Part shown: positions 8,553 to 20,084 of the stretch, piece after piece | Position numbering within the stretch: the stretch's first letter is position 1 | How the letters are laid out: each line of letters starts with the position of its first letter | DNA from: Cryobacterium soli | GTDB taxonomy: Bacteria; Actinomycetota; Actinomycetes; Actinomycetales; Microbacteriaceae | DNA length: 64,000 nucleotides | Direction: 5' to 3' | Assembly: GCF_003611035.1 (NCBI RefSeq) | Contig: NZ_CP030033.1 | Coordinates: forward strand, 2,418,001 to 2,482,000 | The notes under the pieces: model-generated | What the model was told of the DNA's origin: nothing | The model's input: only the letters and a program-made list of their open reading frames with translations | Database searches by the model: none | Translations under genes and position numbers: made by a program

Positions 8553-9610
8553 TCCTGGGCGGCGGCGGCCTGCAGCCGCTCCACGGGCACCGAACCGGCG
8601 AAGATCCGGCCGTCGTCGGTGATCAGCACGCTCACGAGCGTCGTGGTCAGGGCCCGGCCGCCGTCCACGGCGTCGGTCACCTGGGTGTAGAGCGGTGAGG
8701 CGGTGAGGTCGGCCATGGCCTGGGCATCCGCCCCGGCCGGCACGGCCACCACGGCATCCCAGCCGGTGCCGATGACGGTGGCGCCGCTCTTGTCGCCCTC
8801 GGGGTGTTCGGCGTCGCCCTTCGCGGGCAGCGCCTGCTCGGACACGTCGGCCCCGGCCGGCGGGCTGAAGGTGAACAGGTCGGCCGACGGGGTGTCGAGG
8901 CTGAGCGAGGTGAAGGCCAGGCTGAGCGCCGGTTCGGTGGCGCCCGTGGCTTCGACCTGCACCCGCAGCGGCAGGCCGGTCTCGGCGTCCACGGCGATGG
9001 ACACGGAGCCGACCAGGGTGGTCTCGGTGTTGGGCGTCAGCACGAGCTCGTAGGCGTCGCGGCCGGCCACCTGGGTGTTCTCGGCCAGGCTCACCTCGGT
9101 GCTCGGGGTGACCTCGGCGAGGAATTTGTCGGCCACCTCGGCCGGCGTGTAGCCGGCGCCGGGCGTCGCACCGGCAGCATCCGTGTCGGCGGGCACGGTG
9201 GCGTGCGTTGCGGTGTTGTCGGCCGAGTCGTAGACCCAGAGGTCGCTGCCGTTGCGGATCAGGTTGCGCTCCGACATGGTGTCCTGCACCTGCACGCGGC
9301 TCTGGTCGGCGCCGGACTGGTACACCCGCACGGTGTGGTCGCCGGTGAGCAGGTCGAGGGCGTCGGAGAGGTCACCGGCGGCGGCATCCCCGCTGCTGGG
9401 CACCTCGGGCAGCCCGAGGTCGGAGGTCTGCTCGAGGGTTCCGGAGAACGTGTCGACGGTGCTGCCGGCGGCCAGTTGCAGAACCTCCTGCGGCGTCTTG
9501 TCTGGCAGGTCCACGGCCGCGCCCGCCTGCAGCGGAACGGCCAGCACCCCCACGGCGATGACGGCGGGCACCACGGCGGCGGGCATCCACTTCAGCCAGG
9601 TACGGGACAT
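8549..9610 (-). CDS. Secreted LolA-like lipoprotein-carrier-fold protein
   Basis: The protein has 353 aa with an N-terminal signal segment (basic MSRTWLKW, then a hydrophobic run ending near AGAA), so it is exported. The body alternates short strands (for example VRVYQSGADQSRVQVQD and SVSIAVDAETGLPLRVQVE) in the pattern of LolA/LppX-like beta sheets that carry lipids or lipoproteins, and actinobacterial relatives are often annotated as LolA family or DUF2092. The ATG at 9610 has GGAGG 9 bases upstream; an upstream in-frame GTG is less likely. It heads an operon with the ABC ATPase and permease. I infer a role in envelope lipid or stress handling; the function is not proven. Confidence 0.7.
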   Translation of the reverse strand: MSRTWLKWMPAAVVPAVIAVGVLAVPLQAGAAVDLPDKTPQEVLQLAAGSTVDTFSGTLEQTSDLGLPEVPSSGDAAAGDLSDALDLLTGDHTVRVYQSGADQSRVQVQDTMSERNLIRNGSDLWVYDSADNTATHATVPADTDAAGATPGAGYTPAEVADKFLAEVTPSTEVSLAENTQVAGRDAYELVLTPNTETTLVGSVSIAVDAETGLPLRVQVEATGATEPALSLAFTSLSLDTPSADLFTFSPPAGADVSEQALPAKGDAEHPEGDKSGATVIGTGWDAVVAVPAGADAQAMADLTASPLYTQVTDAVDGGRALTTTLVSVLITDDGRIFAGSVPVERLQAAAAQE

Positions 9611-9708
9611 GACGAGCAACCTCCAGTGTCGCACTACGTATCACTGACACTACGCTCCGATGCTGGAAATTCCACCGGACTTTTGCCGGGCCGCCCCGGT
9701 CGCGTGCG

Positions 9709-10377
9709 TCAGGCGCAGGATGCGTCGATCTCGCCGGCGATCGCCTGGCCCTCGGTCCACGTCACGGTGACGATTCCGCAGTTGGGAAAGCCCGTGCGCG
9801 GCCGCGTCGCCGGCACCAGGGTGTGCAGGATGCTGCCGAGGACGGACCCGTGGGTCACGACGAGCACATCGCCGGTATCCTCCAGTGCCGCCAGCTCGGC
9901 GGCGGCCACGACGGTCTCCAGCGCCGCGTCGACGCGGGTGCGCACATCCGCTGCCGAGTCGGCGCGGCCGCTCGGGTCGTTGCGGTGGATGGCGTCGATC
10001 ACGCTGTCGAATCCGTTCGCGGTGATCGTGGCGAACGTCCCCGGCGCGTAGGTGGCGTCGTGGTCGGCGAAGACCGGGTTCCACAGCGAGGCGTTGGGCT
10101 GGCCTTCCCAGCCGCCGAAGTGCCATTCGCGCAGGTCCCGCAACGGGGTGGGCACCAGGTGCGGATGCCCGGCGAGGGCGCCCGCCATGGTGGTGCGAGT
10201 GCGGGTGAGGTCGCTCATGAACGCGGCCGCCAACGGCACGTCGCGCATCCGCTCACCGAGGGCGGCGACCTGGCCTTCGCCGCGTTCGGTCAGCGGGGCG
10301 TCGCACCAGCCCTGCAGCATCCCGTTGACGTTGAAGAGGGTTTCGGCGTGGCGGACGAAGTGGATCCGGGCGCTCAT
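9709..10377 (-). CDS. Histidine phosphatase family protein
   Basis: Cytoplasmic phosphatase of the phosphoglycerate mutase-like superfamily, 222 aa. The catalytic motif RHAETLFN is at residues 9-16 (RHA instead of the commoner RHG), the partner acid lies in LREWHFGGWEG, and the second His is in VVTHGSVLGSIL. The ATG at 10377 places the motif at the usual distance from the N-terminus; a longer frame upstream would add an unconserved basic stretch. It is divergent from the CueP-type gene. The substrate is undetermined; phosphosugars, glycerate phosphates and nucleotides are all possible in this family. Confidence 0.85.
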   Translation of the reverse strand: MSARIHFVRHAETLFNVNGMLQGWCDAPLTERGEGQVAALGERMRDVPLAAAFMSDLTRTRTTMAGALAGHPHLVPTPLRDLREWHFGGWEGQPNASLWNPVFADHDATYAPGTFATITANGFDSVIDAIHRNDPSGRADSAADVRTRVDAALETVVAAAELAALEDTGDVLVVTHGSVLGSILHTLVPATRPRTGFPNCGIVTVTWTEGQAIAGEIDASCA

Positions 10378-10602
10378 GCGTCGGGGGCGGTGCGCTGGGG
10401 CATGACGGGTGGTGCCTCTCGGTTGGTGCCGTGGCTGTTCGGGTGCATGCTCGACCGGTCGCATGTCCGCCACGACGGTAACACGCGTGCGGTGCCGTTC
10501 GAAGCGCCACCCGCGGCCACGCATCCCGCCCGAAGCTGGGAGTGTGGGTCGCCGGGTCCAAAGACACTACGACCGCCCATCGGGCCCGCGCACGCTGGAG
10601 GG

Positions 10603-11214
10603 ATGTTCCCTTCCAAGACCGCAGCCAGCCTGAGCGCGCTGATCCTCCTCCTGTCCCTCACCGCCTGCACCGGATCCGGGGCGGACGTCGCCCCGGCCGC
10701 CACAGGCGCATCCGCCGGCCTGGGCGCGGAGGCCGACGCGATGCTCGCCGGTTACGACATCACCGCCCCGGCCACCGTGACCGACCTCATCGAGCAGCTG
10801 CAGGCCCAGCCGCTCGCGGAGCGTCCGAAGGGGCTGATGGCCTCGGTGCGGGTCGACGAACTCCTCCTCTCCAGCGGTGGCAGCGAACTCAGCCTCCCGC
10901 TACCGGATGACCTGTTCCACCTGTCCGTCGCGCCGTATCTGAGCACAACCCACGAGTGCTTCTACCACTCGCTCACCACCTGCGTCGGAGAGCTCGGCAG
11001 CGAGGATCTCCACGTCACGATCACCGACGACGCGACCACCGACGTGCTCCTCGACCGCGACATCAGCACCTACGAGAACGGGTTCTTCGACGTCTGGCTT
11101 CCCGCCGGGCTCGACATCACGGTGCTCATCGACGACGGCGAGCACACGGTCGAGCTGCCCCTCGGCACCCGCGCCGACGACCCCACCTGCGTCACCTCCG
11201 CGCTCCTCACCTGA
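10603..11214 (+). CDS. cueP: CueP-family copper-binding lipoprotein
   Basis: This is a 203-aa exported protein with a lipoprotein signal: charged start, hydrophobic run, and lipobox LSLTAC with Cys at about residue 20. The C-terminal half matches CueP, the periplasmic copper protein of Salmonella: CFYHSLTTC gives two Cys eight positions apart, then GELGSEDLHVTITDDATTDV, and a third Cys near the end in DDPTCVTSALL. In Salmonella the equivalent Cys residues bind Cu(I) and deliver copper to periplasmic superoxide dismutase. Here the lipobox suggests membrane anchoring. GGAGGG lies immediately before the ATG, unusually close. No copper regulator or pump is adjacent. Confidence 0.85.
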   Translation: MFPSKTAASLSALILLLSLTACTGSGADVAPAATGASAGLGAEADAMLAGYDITAPATVTDLIEQLQAQPLAERPKGLMASVRVDELLLSSGGSELSLPLPDDLFHLSVAPYLSTTHECFYHSLTTCVGELGSEDLHVTITDDATTDVLLDRDISTYENGFFDVWLPAGLDITVLIDDGEHTVELPLGTRADDPTCVTSALLT

Positions 11215-11303
11215 CCTCTCCCCTCCCTCCCGCGAACCGTGAGTTAAGCCCCGAGAATCGGGGCAAAGTCAAGCGGTGGGAGCAACGCGGGTGCTGCGCG
11301 GGG

Positions 11304-12161
11304 CTAGATCAGGCCGTGGCGGCGGAACGCGTTCCAGACGCCGTCCTCGAGCACGCTCGTGGTGACCTCGTCGGCGTGCGCCTTCACCGCATCCGTGGCG
11401 TTGCCCATGGCGATACCCACACCGCAGACCTGCAGCATCTCGATGTCGTTGTTGCTGTCGCCCACACCGATGGCGCTTGACGCATCCAGGCCGAGCTTGT
11501 CGAGCAGTTGCAGAATCGTCGAGCCCTTGTTCACCCCGCCGAGGGTGACTTCGCCGCTGCCCTTGCCCATGTGCGGGATGGTGCCGGTGATCACGTGGAA
11601 GTCGCCGCCGAGCGCCTCGGTGACCCTGTCGAAGGCGAGGAGGTCGCTGGCCAGGAAGACGGATTTCGCGATGCCGGTGTGGCTGAGCGGCCGCACATCG
11701 GCGAACGCCTTGAGGGCAGGGTGCTCCCGGGCGTCGGTCACCGACGCCAGGTCGGTACGGGTTTCACCGCGGCGTTCCTGGTCGTCTTGGAGGTAGCTGG
11801 CGAAACGTCCCCGCACTCCGGGGCTCGGGTACAGCTCGGCGAACGCCTGCAGGTAGAAGTCGTAGCCGGACTCCTCGTAGAAGCCGACCATCCGCGCCAC
11901 CGCGGCCTCGGGCATGGTGCGGGAGATCACCAAGTCGTCGCCGATCTCGGCGAACCCGCCGCCGGCGCTGATCGCTCCGTCGAAGCCTATGTCGCGGATC
12001 TTCGGGTAGATCTCCACGCTGGCCCGGCCGGTGCAGAGGTACACCAGGTGCCCGTTCGCCCTGGCGGTCTGCACCGCTTCGATGGTGGAGTCTGCGATCA
12101 CCTCACCCGAGTCGATGAGGGTGCCGTCGACGTCGAGGAAGGCGATGCGGGGGGAAATCAT
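11304..12161 (-). CDS. Cof-type HAD phosphatase
   Basis: A 285-aa haloacid dehalogenase superfamily protein with motif I FLDVDGTLIDSG at residues 7-18, a Cof-type cap domain, motif III Lys in GVNKGSTILQLL and motif IV GVGDSNNDIEML. Such enzymes dephosphorylate small phosphosugars or nucleotides. The ATG at 12161 has GGAG seven bases upstream. It starts 79 bases after the GH1 gene on the same strand, so it may be the last gene of the beta-glucoside operon and act on excess sugar phosphate; that is inference from position. Confidence 0.85.
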   Translation of the reverse strand: MISPRIAFLDVDGTLIDSGEVIADSTIEAVQTARANGHLVYLCTGRASVEIYPKIRDIGFDGAISAGGGFAEIGDDLVISRTMPEAAVARMVGFYEESGYDFYLQAFAELYPSPGVRGRFASYLQDDQERRGETRTDLASVTDAREHPALKAFADVRPLSHTGIAKSVFLASDLLAFDRVTEALGGDFHVITGTIPHMGKGSGEVTLGGVNKGSTILQLLDKLGLDASSAIGVGDSNNDIEMLQVCGVGIAMGNATDAVKAHADEVTTSVLEDGVWNAFRRHGLI

Positions 12162-12240
12162 GTGGAGCTCCAAACGAGCCGGCCGCCGGAGGGGAATCGT
12201 TCCGGCGGCCGACCAAGGGGTGAAAACGTGTCCTTCGACG

Positions 12241-15596
<3,356 letters not shown>

Positions 15597-15667
15597 CGGG
15601 TTGATTCACCTTCCGCCGCGACATCGCGGCTTCACTCTGGCAAGAAGCACCCGACCGGATTCTGGGC

Positions 15668-15715
15668 AAAAAAAAGACCTGAACTCGAAACGCCGAAATG
15701 GCGATGAGTTCAGGT
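15668..15715 (-). terminator. Conditional terminator in the bglF leader
   Basis: On the minus strand a perfect 10-base stem ACCTGAACTC / GAGTTCAGGT (15706-15715 with 15677-15686), interrupted by a roughly 19-base loop that can itself fold, is followed by eight T residues (15668-15675). Its 5' arm overlaps the 3' end of the RAT, so folding of the two structures is mutually exclusive. This is the expected arrangement for transcript antitermination. Confidence 0.9.
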
Positions 15716-15740
15716 TTTGCCCGCTGTGCGGTAACAATCC
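15708..15740 (-). promoter_or_regulatory. RAT ribonucleic antiterminator for BglG
   Basis: The minus strand reads GGATTGTTACCGCACAGCGG followed by GCAAAACCTGAAC, which matches the BglG/LicT RAT consensus (GGATTGTTACTG...CAGGCAAAACCT in well-studied systems). Bound antiterminator would hold this hairpin and stop the overlapping terminator from forming. It lies between bglG and bglF, so bglF-bglA transcription should require active BglG. Confidence 0.9.
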
Positions 15741-15792
15741 GTGAGTGCTTCGCAGGTCGTCCTCGCCCTGCGTCGATCACGCTATCACACCG

Positions 15793-16692
15793 TCAGGCGG
15801 TGCTGCCATCGACCACCTGATTCGCCAGCCGTTCCACGTGCACGATCACGTAGAGCAGTTCCTCGTCGGTGAGGTCGGAGCCGGTGGCGGCGCTGACGTA
15901 GGACTTCACGTCGGCGGCGATGGCATAGGAACGCGGGTAGCTGAGCTTGGCGAACTCGAAGAACGAGGTGTCCGACCCGCGCAGCATCGACTGCGCCACG
16001 AGCCGCTGGAGCAGGAACTGCACGTGCAGGATGAACCGGGCGTAGTCGGGGCTGGCCGGGTCGAGCCGCACCCCGAGGCCGCTCTCGACTGTCGTCACGA
16101 CGTGTTGCACCCGGCGGAACAACAGCGCCGCGGTGCCGTTGGGTTCGTCCCGGGTGGCGTTCAACAGATGCATCGTGAGGAATACAGCCTCTTCCTCGGG
16201 CAATTCGTTCTGCAGAGCGGCGCTGATCGACCGTGCCATCTGCTCCGCCGCGGCGAATTCCTGCGGGTGCAAGACCCGTAATTCCGGCATCGCTGTGGTC
16301 GGAATCCGGATTCCCTGTTGCATGCGCTCAAGGACATATTGCACGTGGTCGATGACGGCGAGAGGCAGGCGGCGGCCGAGACTGCGCCCGAGGGTGCGTT
16401 CGGCCTCGTCGACGGCGCTGGTCACGGCCTCGATGATCGGGTACGGCACGGAGGCCAAGAGCTGGCGGGCGTGGTCCGCGTCACTGCCCTGCTCGAGGAT
16501 GAAGGTCTTCTCGACCCTGGCGGGGTCGATGGTGTCGGTGGGCTGCAGTTGGAAGCCGAGCCCGCGACCCATCAACACCCGTTCCTGACCGGACGAGTCG
16601 ATGGAGATGACGACGTTGTTGTTGAGCACCTTGTGCACCACCGCACCCGGTGCAGGGGCCGGGGTGCGCGCCACACTGCGGTCCGTCGTCAT
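15793..16692 (-). CDS. bglG: BglG/LicT-family transcriptional antiterminator
   Basis: An RNA-binding antiterminator of 299 aa. The CAT domain begins near residue 19 (VVHKVLNNNVVISID, GRGLGFQ) and would bind the RAT just downstream. Two PTS regulation domains follow (roughly residues 85-190 and 190-295); candidate phospho-His residues are in ADHARQLL and VIDHVQYVLE for PRD1 and in LTMHLLNAT for PRD2. Phosphorylation by BglF and HPr is expected to set activity. The first 18 residues are unconserved, so a slightly later start is possible. A copy of the dispersed palindromic repeat lies just upstream. Confidence 0.92.
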   Translation of the reverse strand: MTTDRSVARTPAPAPGAVVHKVLNNNVVISIDSSGQERVLMGRGLGFQLQPTDTIDPARVEKTFILEQGSDADHARQLLASVPYPIIEAVTSAVDEAERTLGRSLGRRLPLAVIDHVQYVLERMQQGIRIPTTAMPELRVLHPQEFAAAEQMARSISAALQNELPEEEAVFLTMHLLNATRDEPNGTAALLFRRVQHVVTTVESGLGVRLDPASPDYARFILHVQFLLQRLVAQSMLRGSDTSFFEFAKLSYPRSYAIAADVKSYVSAATGSDLTDEELLYVIVHVERLANQVVDGSTA

Positions 16693-16722
16693 GGCCGAAG
16701 TTTACAGCCCGGTGCCCGCGGG

Positions 16723-16790
16723 CAACTGTGCCCCGTGCGGACATGTGGTCCCGGTGCGCCGGGCGCGATTGTCCGCAGGGGCAACAGTTG
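16723..16790 (+). repeat. Dispersed palindromic repeat, copy 1
   Basis: About 68 bases starting CAACTGTGCCCCGTGCGGAC and ending GGGGCAACAGTTG, with outer inverted ends (CAACTGT / ACAGTTG) and inner arms GCGGACA / TGTCCGC. It sits between bglG and the DinB gene. It resembles copies 2 (inverted), 3 and 4 within 7 kb. Confidence 0.75.
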
Positions 16791-16802
16791 TGGCGGCCGG
16801 GG

Positions 16803-17318
16803 TCAGGCGACGTCGTGCAGGTGGTGGGTGGGGTCGTGCACGAAGTACTGGGCCAGCGTGGTCACGGTGAACCGGGCGCCGTCGCTGCGCCGCCCGGTGC
16901 GCTCACGGTCGGTGGCCGGCACGGCGGCGAAGGCGTCGGCCACGGATGCCGCGGCGGCGGCCAACTCCGTCGCCACGGTGCGCGGGTCCTGCTCGTTGTA
17001 GCGCTCCGCCTCAGCCGTGGCGTCCTGGTCCCAATTGGCGAACAGGGGGTCGTCCTCGGCGAGGATCAGGCCCAGTCGCAGGTCGAAGATGCGGAACACG
17101 TCGCGCACATGCGCCGCGTACTCCAGGGCAGACCACGTCGTGTCGTCGGGCCGCACCGCCACATCCGGCCGCTCGAGGACCGGCGCCCAGGCGGCGGCGT
17201 TCTGCCGCACGAGAGCGGGAACCTCGTCGTAGCTCAGCTCGGCGGCGGAGAATCCGCACTCGGGGCAGGGGCGCTCGAGCACCCAGGTCCAGTCTTTGAT
17301 GTCAGGTGTGATCGGCAT
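16803..17318 (-). CDS. DinB-family protein
   Basis: A 171-aa protein of the DinB / YfiT-like four-helix-bundle family, usually metal-binding and often thiol-related transferases (bacillithiol or mycothiol S-transferase relatives). The WSALEYAAHVRDVF segment carries the first conserved His, and the C-terminal FVHDPTHHLHDV supplies the His cluster of the metal site. CPECGF near residue 20 adds a Cys pair. ATG at 17318 and GTG at 17324 are both possible starts; neither has a strong ribosome site. The gene is flanked on both sides by copies of the palindromic repeat, in opposite orientations. Confidence 0.75.
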   Translation of the reverse strand: MPITPDIKDWTWVLERPCPECGFSAAELSYDEVPALVRQNAAAWAPVLERPDVAVRPDDTTWSALEYAAHVRDVFRIFDLRLGLILAEDDPLFANWDQDATAEAERYNEQDPRTVATELAAAAASVADAFAAVPATDRERTGRRSDGARFTVTTLAQYFVHDPTHHLHDVA

Positions 17319-17417
17319 GCCCACAGCCTAGGGAGCCGGCCGGCCCCGCCGACCGGGACCGACTGCCAAGAGTCGAGCATCCGCTGCCAACCTGCCCGCC
17401 GGCCCGAGGCATCTGCC

Positions 17418-17482
17418 CAACTGTTGCCGCTGCGGATATCTGCGCCCGGCGCACCCGACGTATTTGTGGCGATTCGGGAACA
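17418..17482 (-). repeat. Dispersed palindromic repeat, copy 2 (inverted)
   Basis: The minus strand reads CGCCGGGCGCAGATATCCGC, then AGCGGCAACAGTTGGG, matching the right half of copies 1, 3 and 4; the left half is more diverged (TGTTCCCGAATCGCC). It lies in the divergent spacer between the DinB gene and the MFS gene. Confidence 0.65.
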
Positions 17483-17512
17483 TAACCGGCGCATTCTGGT
17501 TGAAACATGGGT

Positions 17513-17527
17513 ACCTCATACTGAGGT
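17513..17527 (+). promoter_or_regulatory. Palindrome upstream of the MFS gene, possible operator
   Basis: ACCTCA-TAC-TGAGGT is a perfect 6-base inverted repeat with a 3-base centre, 30 bases before the MFS start codon. Drug exporters of this class are commonly repressed by TetR- or MarR-type regulators, but no such gene is adjacent. This is based on sequence symmetry only. Confidence 0.3.
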
Positions 17528-17557
17528 CGCACCAGTGCCCGTTTCGTTAGGACCCCG

Positions 17558-19060
17558 ATGACAGACTCCAGTGTCGCCACCAGCACCGCCCCCACCAGCA
17601 CCTCCGCAGTCAGCACCGGCAATGCCCCGGATGCCGCGGGCACCAAGCTCGTCATCTCGCTGCTGCTGGTGTCAGCCTTCGTCGTCATCCTCAATGAGAC
17701 CATCATGGGTGTGGCGCTGCCGCACCTCATGAAAGACCTCGACATCACGGCCAGCGCGGCCCAGTGGCTGACCACCGCGTTCATGCTGACCATGGCCGTC
17801 GTCATCCCCATCACGGGCTTCCTGCTGCAGCGGTTCAACACCCGGCCGGTGTTCCTCGCCGCGATGACCCTGTTCAGTACCGGCACCTTGATCGCCGCGA
17901 TCGCGCCCGGCTTCGAGGTGCTCATCGTGGGCCGCGTGGTGCAGGCCATGGGCACCGCGATCATGATGCCGCTGCTGATGACCACCGTGATGACCCTGGT
18001 GGCGCCCGCTGCCCGCGGCAAGACCATGGGCAACATCTCCATCGTCATCTCGGTCGCCCCGGCCATCGGCCCCACCATCTCCGGCCTGATCCTCAGCGTG
18101 CTCGACTGGCGCTGGATGTTCATCCTCGTGCTGCCCATCGCGCTCGGCTCGCTCGCCCTCGGCGCCGCCCGGATCAAGAACGTGACCACTCCCACCAAGG
18201 TGCCGCTCGACGTGGTCTCGGTGATCCTCTCCGCGTTCGGGTTCGGCGGCCTGGTCTACGGGCTGAGCAACCTCGGCGAATCCGCCACGGGCAGCGCAGC
18301 GGCCGGCCTCGTTCCGCTGGGCATCGGCCTGGTGGCGATCGCCCTGTTCGTCTGGCGCCAGGTCGCCCTGCAGCGCACCGACCGGGCCCTGCTCGACCTG
18401 CGCACTTTCACCTCGCGCACCTTCACCTTCGCCATCGTCATGCTCGCGGTGAGCATGATGGCCCTGTTCGGCACGCTCATCCTGCTGCCCATCTACATGC
18501 AGACCGTGCTGGGCCTGGATGCGCTCACCACCGGCCTGCTGCTGCTGCCTGGCGGTCTCACCATGGGCCTGCTCGCCCCCTTCGTCGGCCGGTTCTACGA
18601 CAGGTTCGGCCCCACCGTGCTCCTGGTCCCGGGCTCGATCATCGTCAGCGGCGCGTTCTGGTTCCTCACCATGCTCACCGCCAGCACCCCGTTCTGGTAC
18701 GTCCTCGTGGCCCACGTGGCGCTGAGCTTCGGCCTGGCGTTCCTGTTCACCCCGCTGTTCACGTCCGGGCTGGCCTCGCTCAAGCCCTCGCTGTACTCCC
18801 ACGGCAGCGCCGTCGTCGGCACCGCCCAGCAGCTCGCCGGTGCGGCCGGAACGGCCCTGTTCGTCACCGTGATGTCCTCCACCGCGGCGACCCAGATGGC
18901 CAACGGCGCCGGCGAGGTCGCCGCCACCGCGGCGGGCACCCAGAGCGCGTTCCTCTACGGCGCGATCATCTCGCTCTTCGCGATCCCCCTGGCCTTCTTC
19001 GTCCGCAAGCCGGCCGTGTCGGTCAACGACCCGCACGCGCCCGCCCCCATGGCGCACTGA
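17558..19060 (+). CDS. DHA2-family MFS multidrug exporter
   Basis: A 500-aa proton-coupled exporter of the EmrB/QacA (DHA2, 14-helix) group in the cytoplasmic membrane. After a Ser/Thr/Ala-rich N-terminus, the first helix begins near residue 30. The MFS motif A region and the DHA2 motif C-like segment GRVVQAMGTAIMMPLLMT are seen, followed by the conserved WRWMFI of helix 6. About fourteen hydrophobic segments can be counted. No EmrA partner or regulator is adjacent. The substrate cannot be told from the sequence; drugs or antiseptics are typical for the family. Confidence 0.9.
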   Translation: MTDSSVATSTAPTSTSAVSTGNAPDAAGTKLVISLLLVSAFVVILNETIMGVALPHLMKDLDITASAAQWLTTAFMLTMAVVIPITGFLLQRFNTRPVFLAAMTLFSTGTLIAAIAPGFEVLIVGRVVQAMGTAIMMPLLMTTVMTLVAPAARGKTMGNISIVISVAPAIGPTISGLILSVLDWRWMFILVLPIALGSLALGAARIKNVTTPTKVPLDVVSVILSAFGFGGLVYGLSNLGESATGSAAAGLVPLGIGLVAIALFVWRQVALQRTDRALLDLRTFTSRTFTFAIVMLAVSMMALFGTLILLPIYMQTVLGLDALTTGLLLLPGGLTMGLLAPFVGRFYDRFGPTVLLVPGSIIVSGAFWFLTMLTASTPFWYVLVAHVALSFGLAFLFTPLFTSGLASLKPSLYSHGSAVVGTAQQLAGAAGTALFVTVMSSTAATQMANGAGEVAATAAGTQSAFLYGAIISLFAIPLAFFVRKPAVSVNDPHAPAPMAH

Positions 19061-19191
19061 CCGGGCCGGCAAACCGGGAGCCGTCACACCCAATGGCAAC
19101 AGAACGTTAACACGGGGACGACACCTGCGACGGGTCGAAGTTCTAGGATCGATGTGCACCCACGATGGCGGCCGATCCGGCAGTTGGTGTG

Positions 19192-19218
19192 CCCGCGGAG
19201 AATTTCGTGATCCGCGGG
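19192..19218 (+). other. Hairpin in the MFS-pgmB spacer
   Basis: CCCGCGGA / TCCGCGGG forms a perfect 8-base stem with an 11-base loop in the 226-base gap. There is no T tract, so a classical terminator is unlikely. It could be a 5' leader structure for the pgmB-GH65 transcript or an operator. Nothing else is recognised in the gap apart from a weak GGCAACAG match near 19095, possibly a remnant of the dispersed repeat. Confidence 0.35.
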
Positions 19219-19286
19219 GCAAGTGACAAGCTCGACTACCCGGTTTTAGCCACCTTCTTCATGCAACTACCAAGCAGGGCACCATA

Positions 19287-20084
19287 TTGACTTCCCCCCA
19301 CTCCCCCCTCACGCCCGCTGAGACCCGCGACCGGGTACTCGGCGCGCGCGGCGTTCTGTTCGACCTCGACGGCGTGCTCACTCCCACGGCCGAGGTGCAC
19401 ATGAGCGCCTGGTCGCGTCTGTTCACCCCGTTCCTAGCCGGTCACGGCGTGAAGCCGTACACCGACGCCGACTACTTCGCCTATATCGACGGCAAACCCC
19501 GGTACGACGGCGTCCGGTCCCTGCTGGCGTCGCGTGGTCTGTCACTGCCCGACGGCGAGCCCACGGACGCGCCGGAGCAGGAAACCGTCTGCGGCCTCGG
19601 CAACCGCAAGAACAAGGCCTTCAACGAGACCCTCGCCGAGGACGGCGTCAGCCCGTACCCCGGCTCGCTCCGGTTCCTCGACGCCGTCGTCGCGGCGGGC
19701 CTCGAGGTCGCCGTGGTCACCAGCTCGCTGAACGGTGAGATGGTGCTCACCGCCGCGGGCCTCCGCGACCGGTTCGAGATCGTCGTCGACGGCGTGCGCG
19801 CCCGCGCCGAGAACCTCGCCGGCAAGCCCGCCCCCGACACCTACGCCTTCGCCGCCGGGCTGCTCGGCCTCACGGCGGCCCAGTGCGTCGTCGTCGAAGA
19901 CGCCGAATCCGGCATCCAGTCCGGCCGGGCCGGTGACTTCGGCCTGGTCCTCGGCGTCGACCGCGGCGTCGGCCCCCAGGTGCTGCTCGAGGCCGGAGCC
20001 GACACCGTCGTCGCCGACCTGTCCGAGTTGCTGCCGCTGATCGGCAGCACCATCCCCTCGACCGGAAGCGGAGTCCACGTATGA
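19287..20084 (+). CDS. pgmB: Beta-phosphoglucomutase-like HAD phosphatase/mutase
   Basis: A 265-aa HAD-family enzyme that would convert beta-glucose 1-phosphate to glucose 6-phosphate. Motif I is LFDLDGVLTPTAEVH, with the nucleophile and acid/base Asp pair near residues 25 and 27; the motif III Lys is in AGKPAPDTY and the motif IV acids in VVVEDAESGIQSG. It overlaps the GH65 gene (ATGA), and that pairing strongly supports the mutase role, since inverting GH65 phosphorylases release beta-glucose 1-phosphate. The TTG start at 19287 is the only suitable one upstream of motif I and has a weak AGGG site. Confidence 0.87.
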   Translation: MTSPHSPLTPAETRDRVLGARGVLFDLDGVLTPTAEVHMSAWSRLFTPFLAGHGVKPYTDADYFAYIDGKPRYDGVRSLLASRGLSLPDGEPTDAPEQETVCGLGNRKNKAFNETLAEDGVSPYPGSLRFLDAVVAAGLEVAVVTSSLNGEMVLTAAGLRDRFEIVVDGVRARAENLAGKPAPDTYAFAAGLLGLTAAQCVVVEDAESGIQSGRAGDFGLVLGVDRGVGPQVLLEAGADTVVADLSELLPLIGSTIPSTGSGVHV

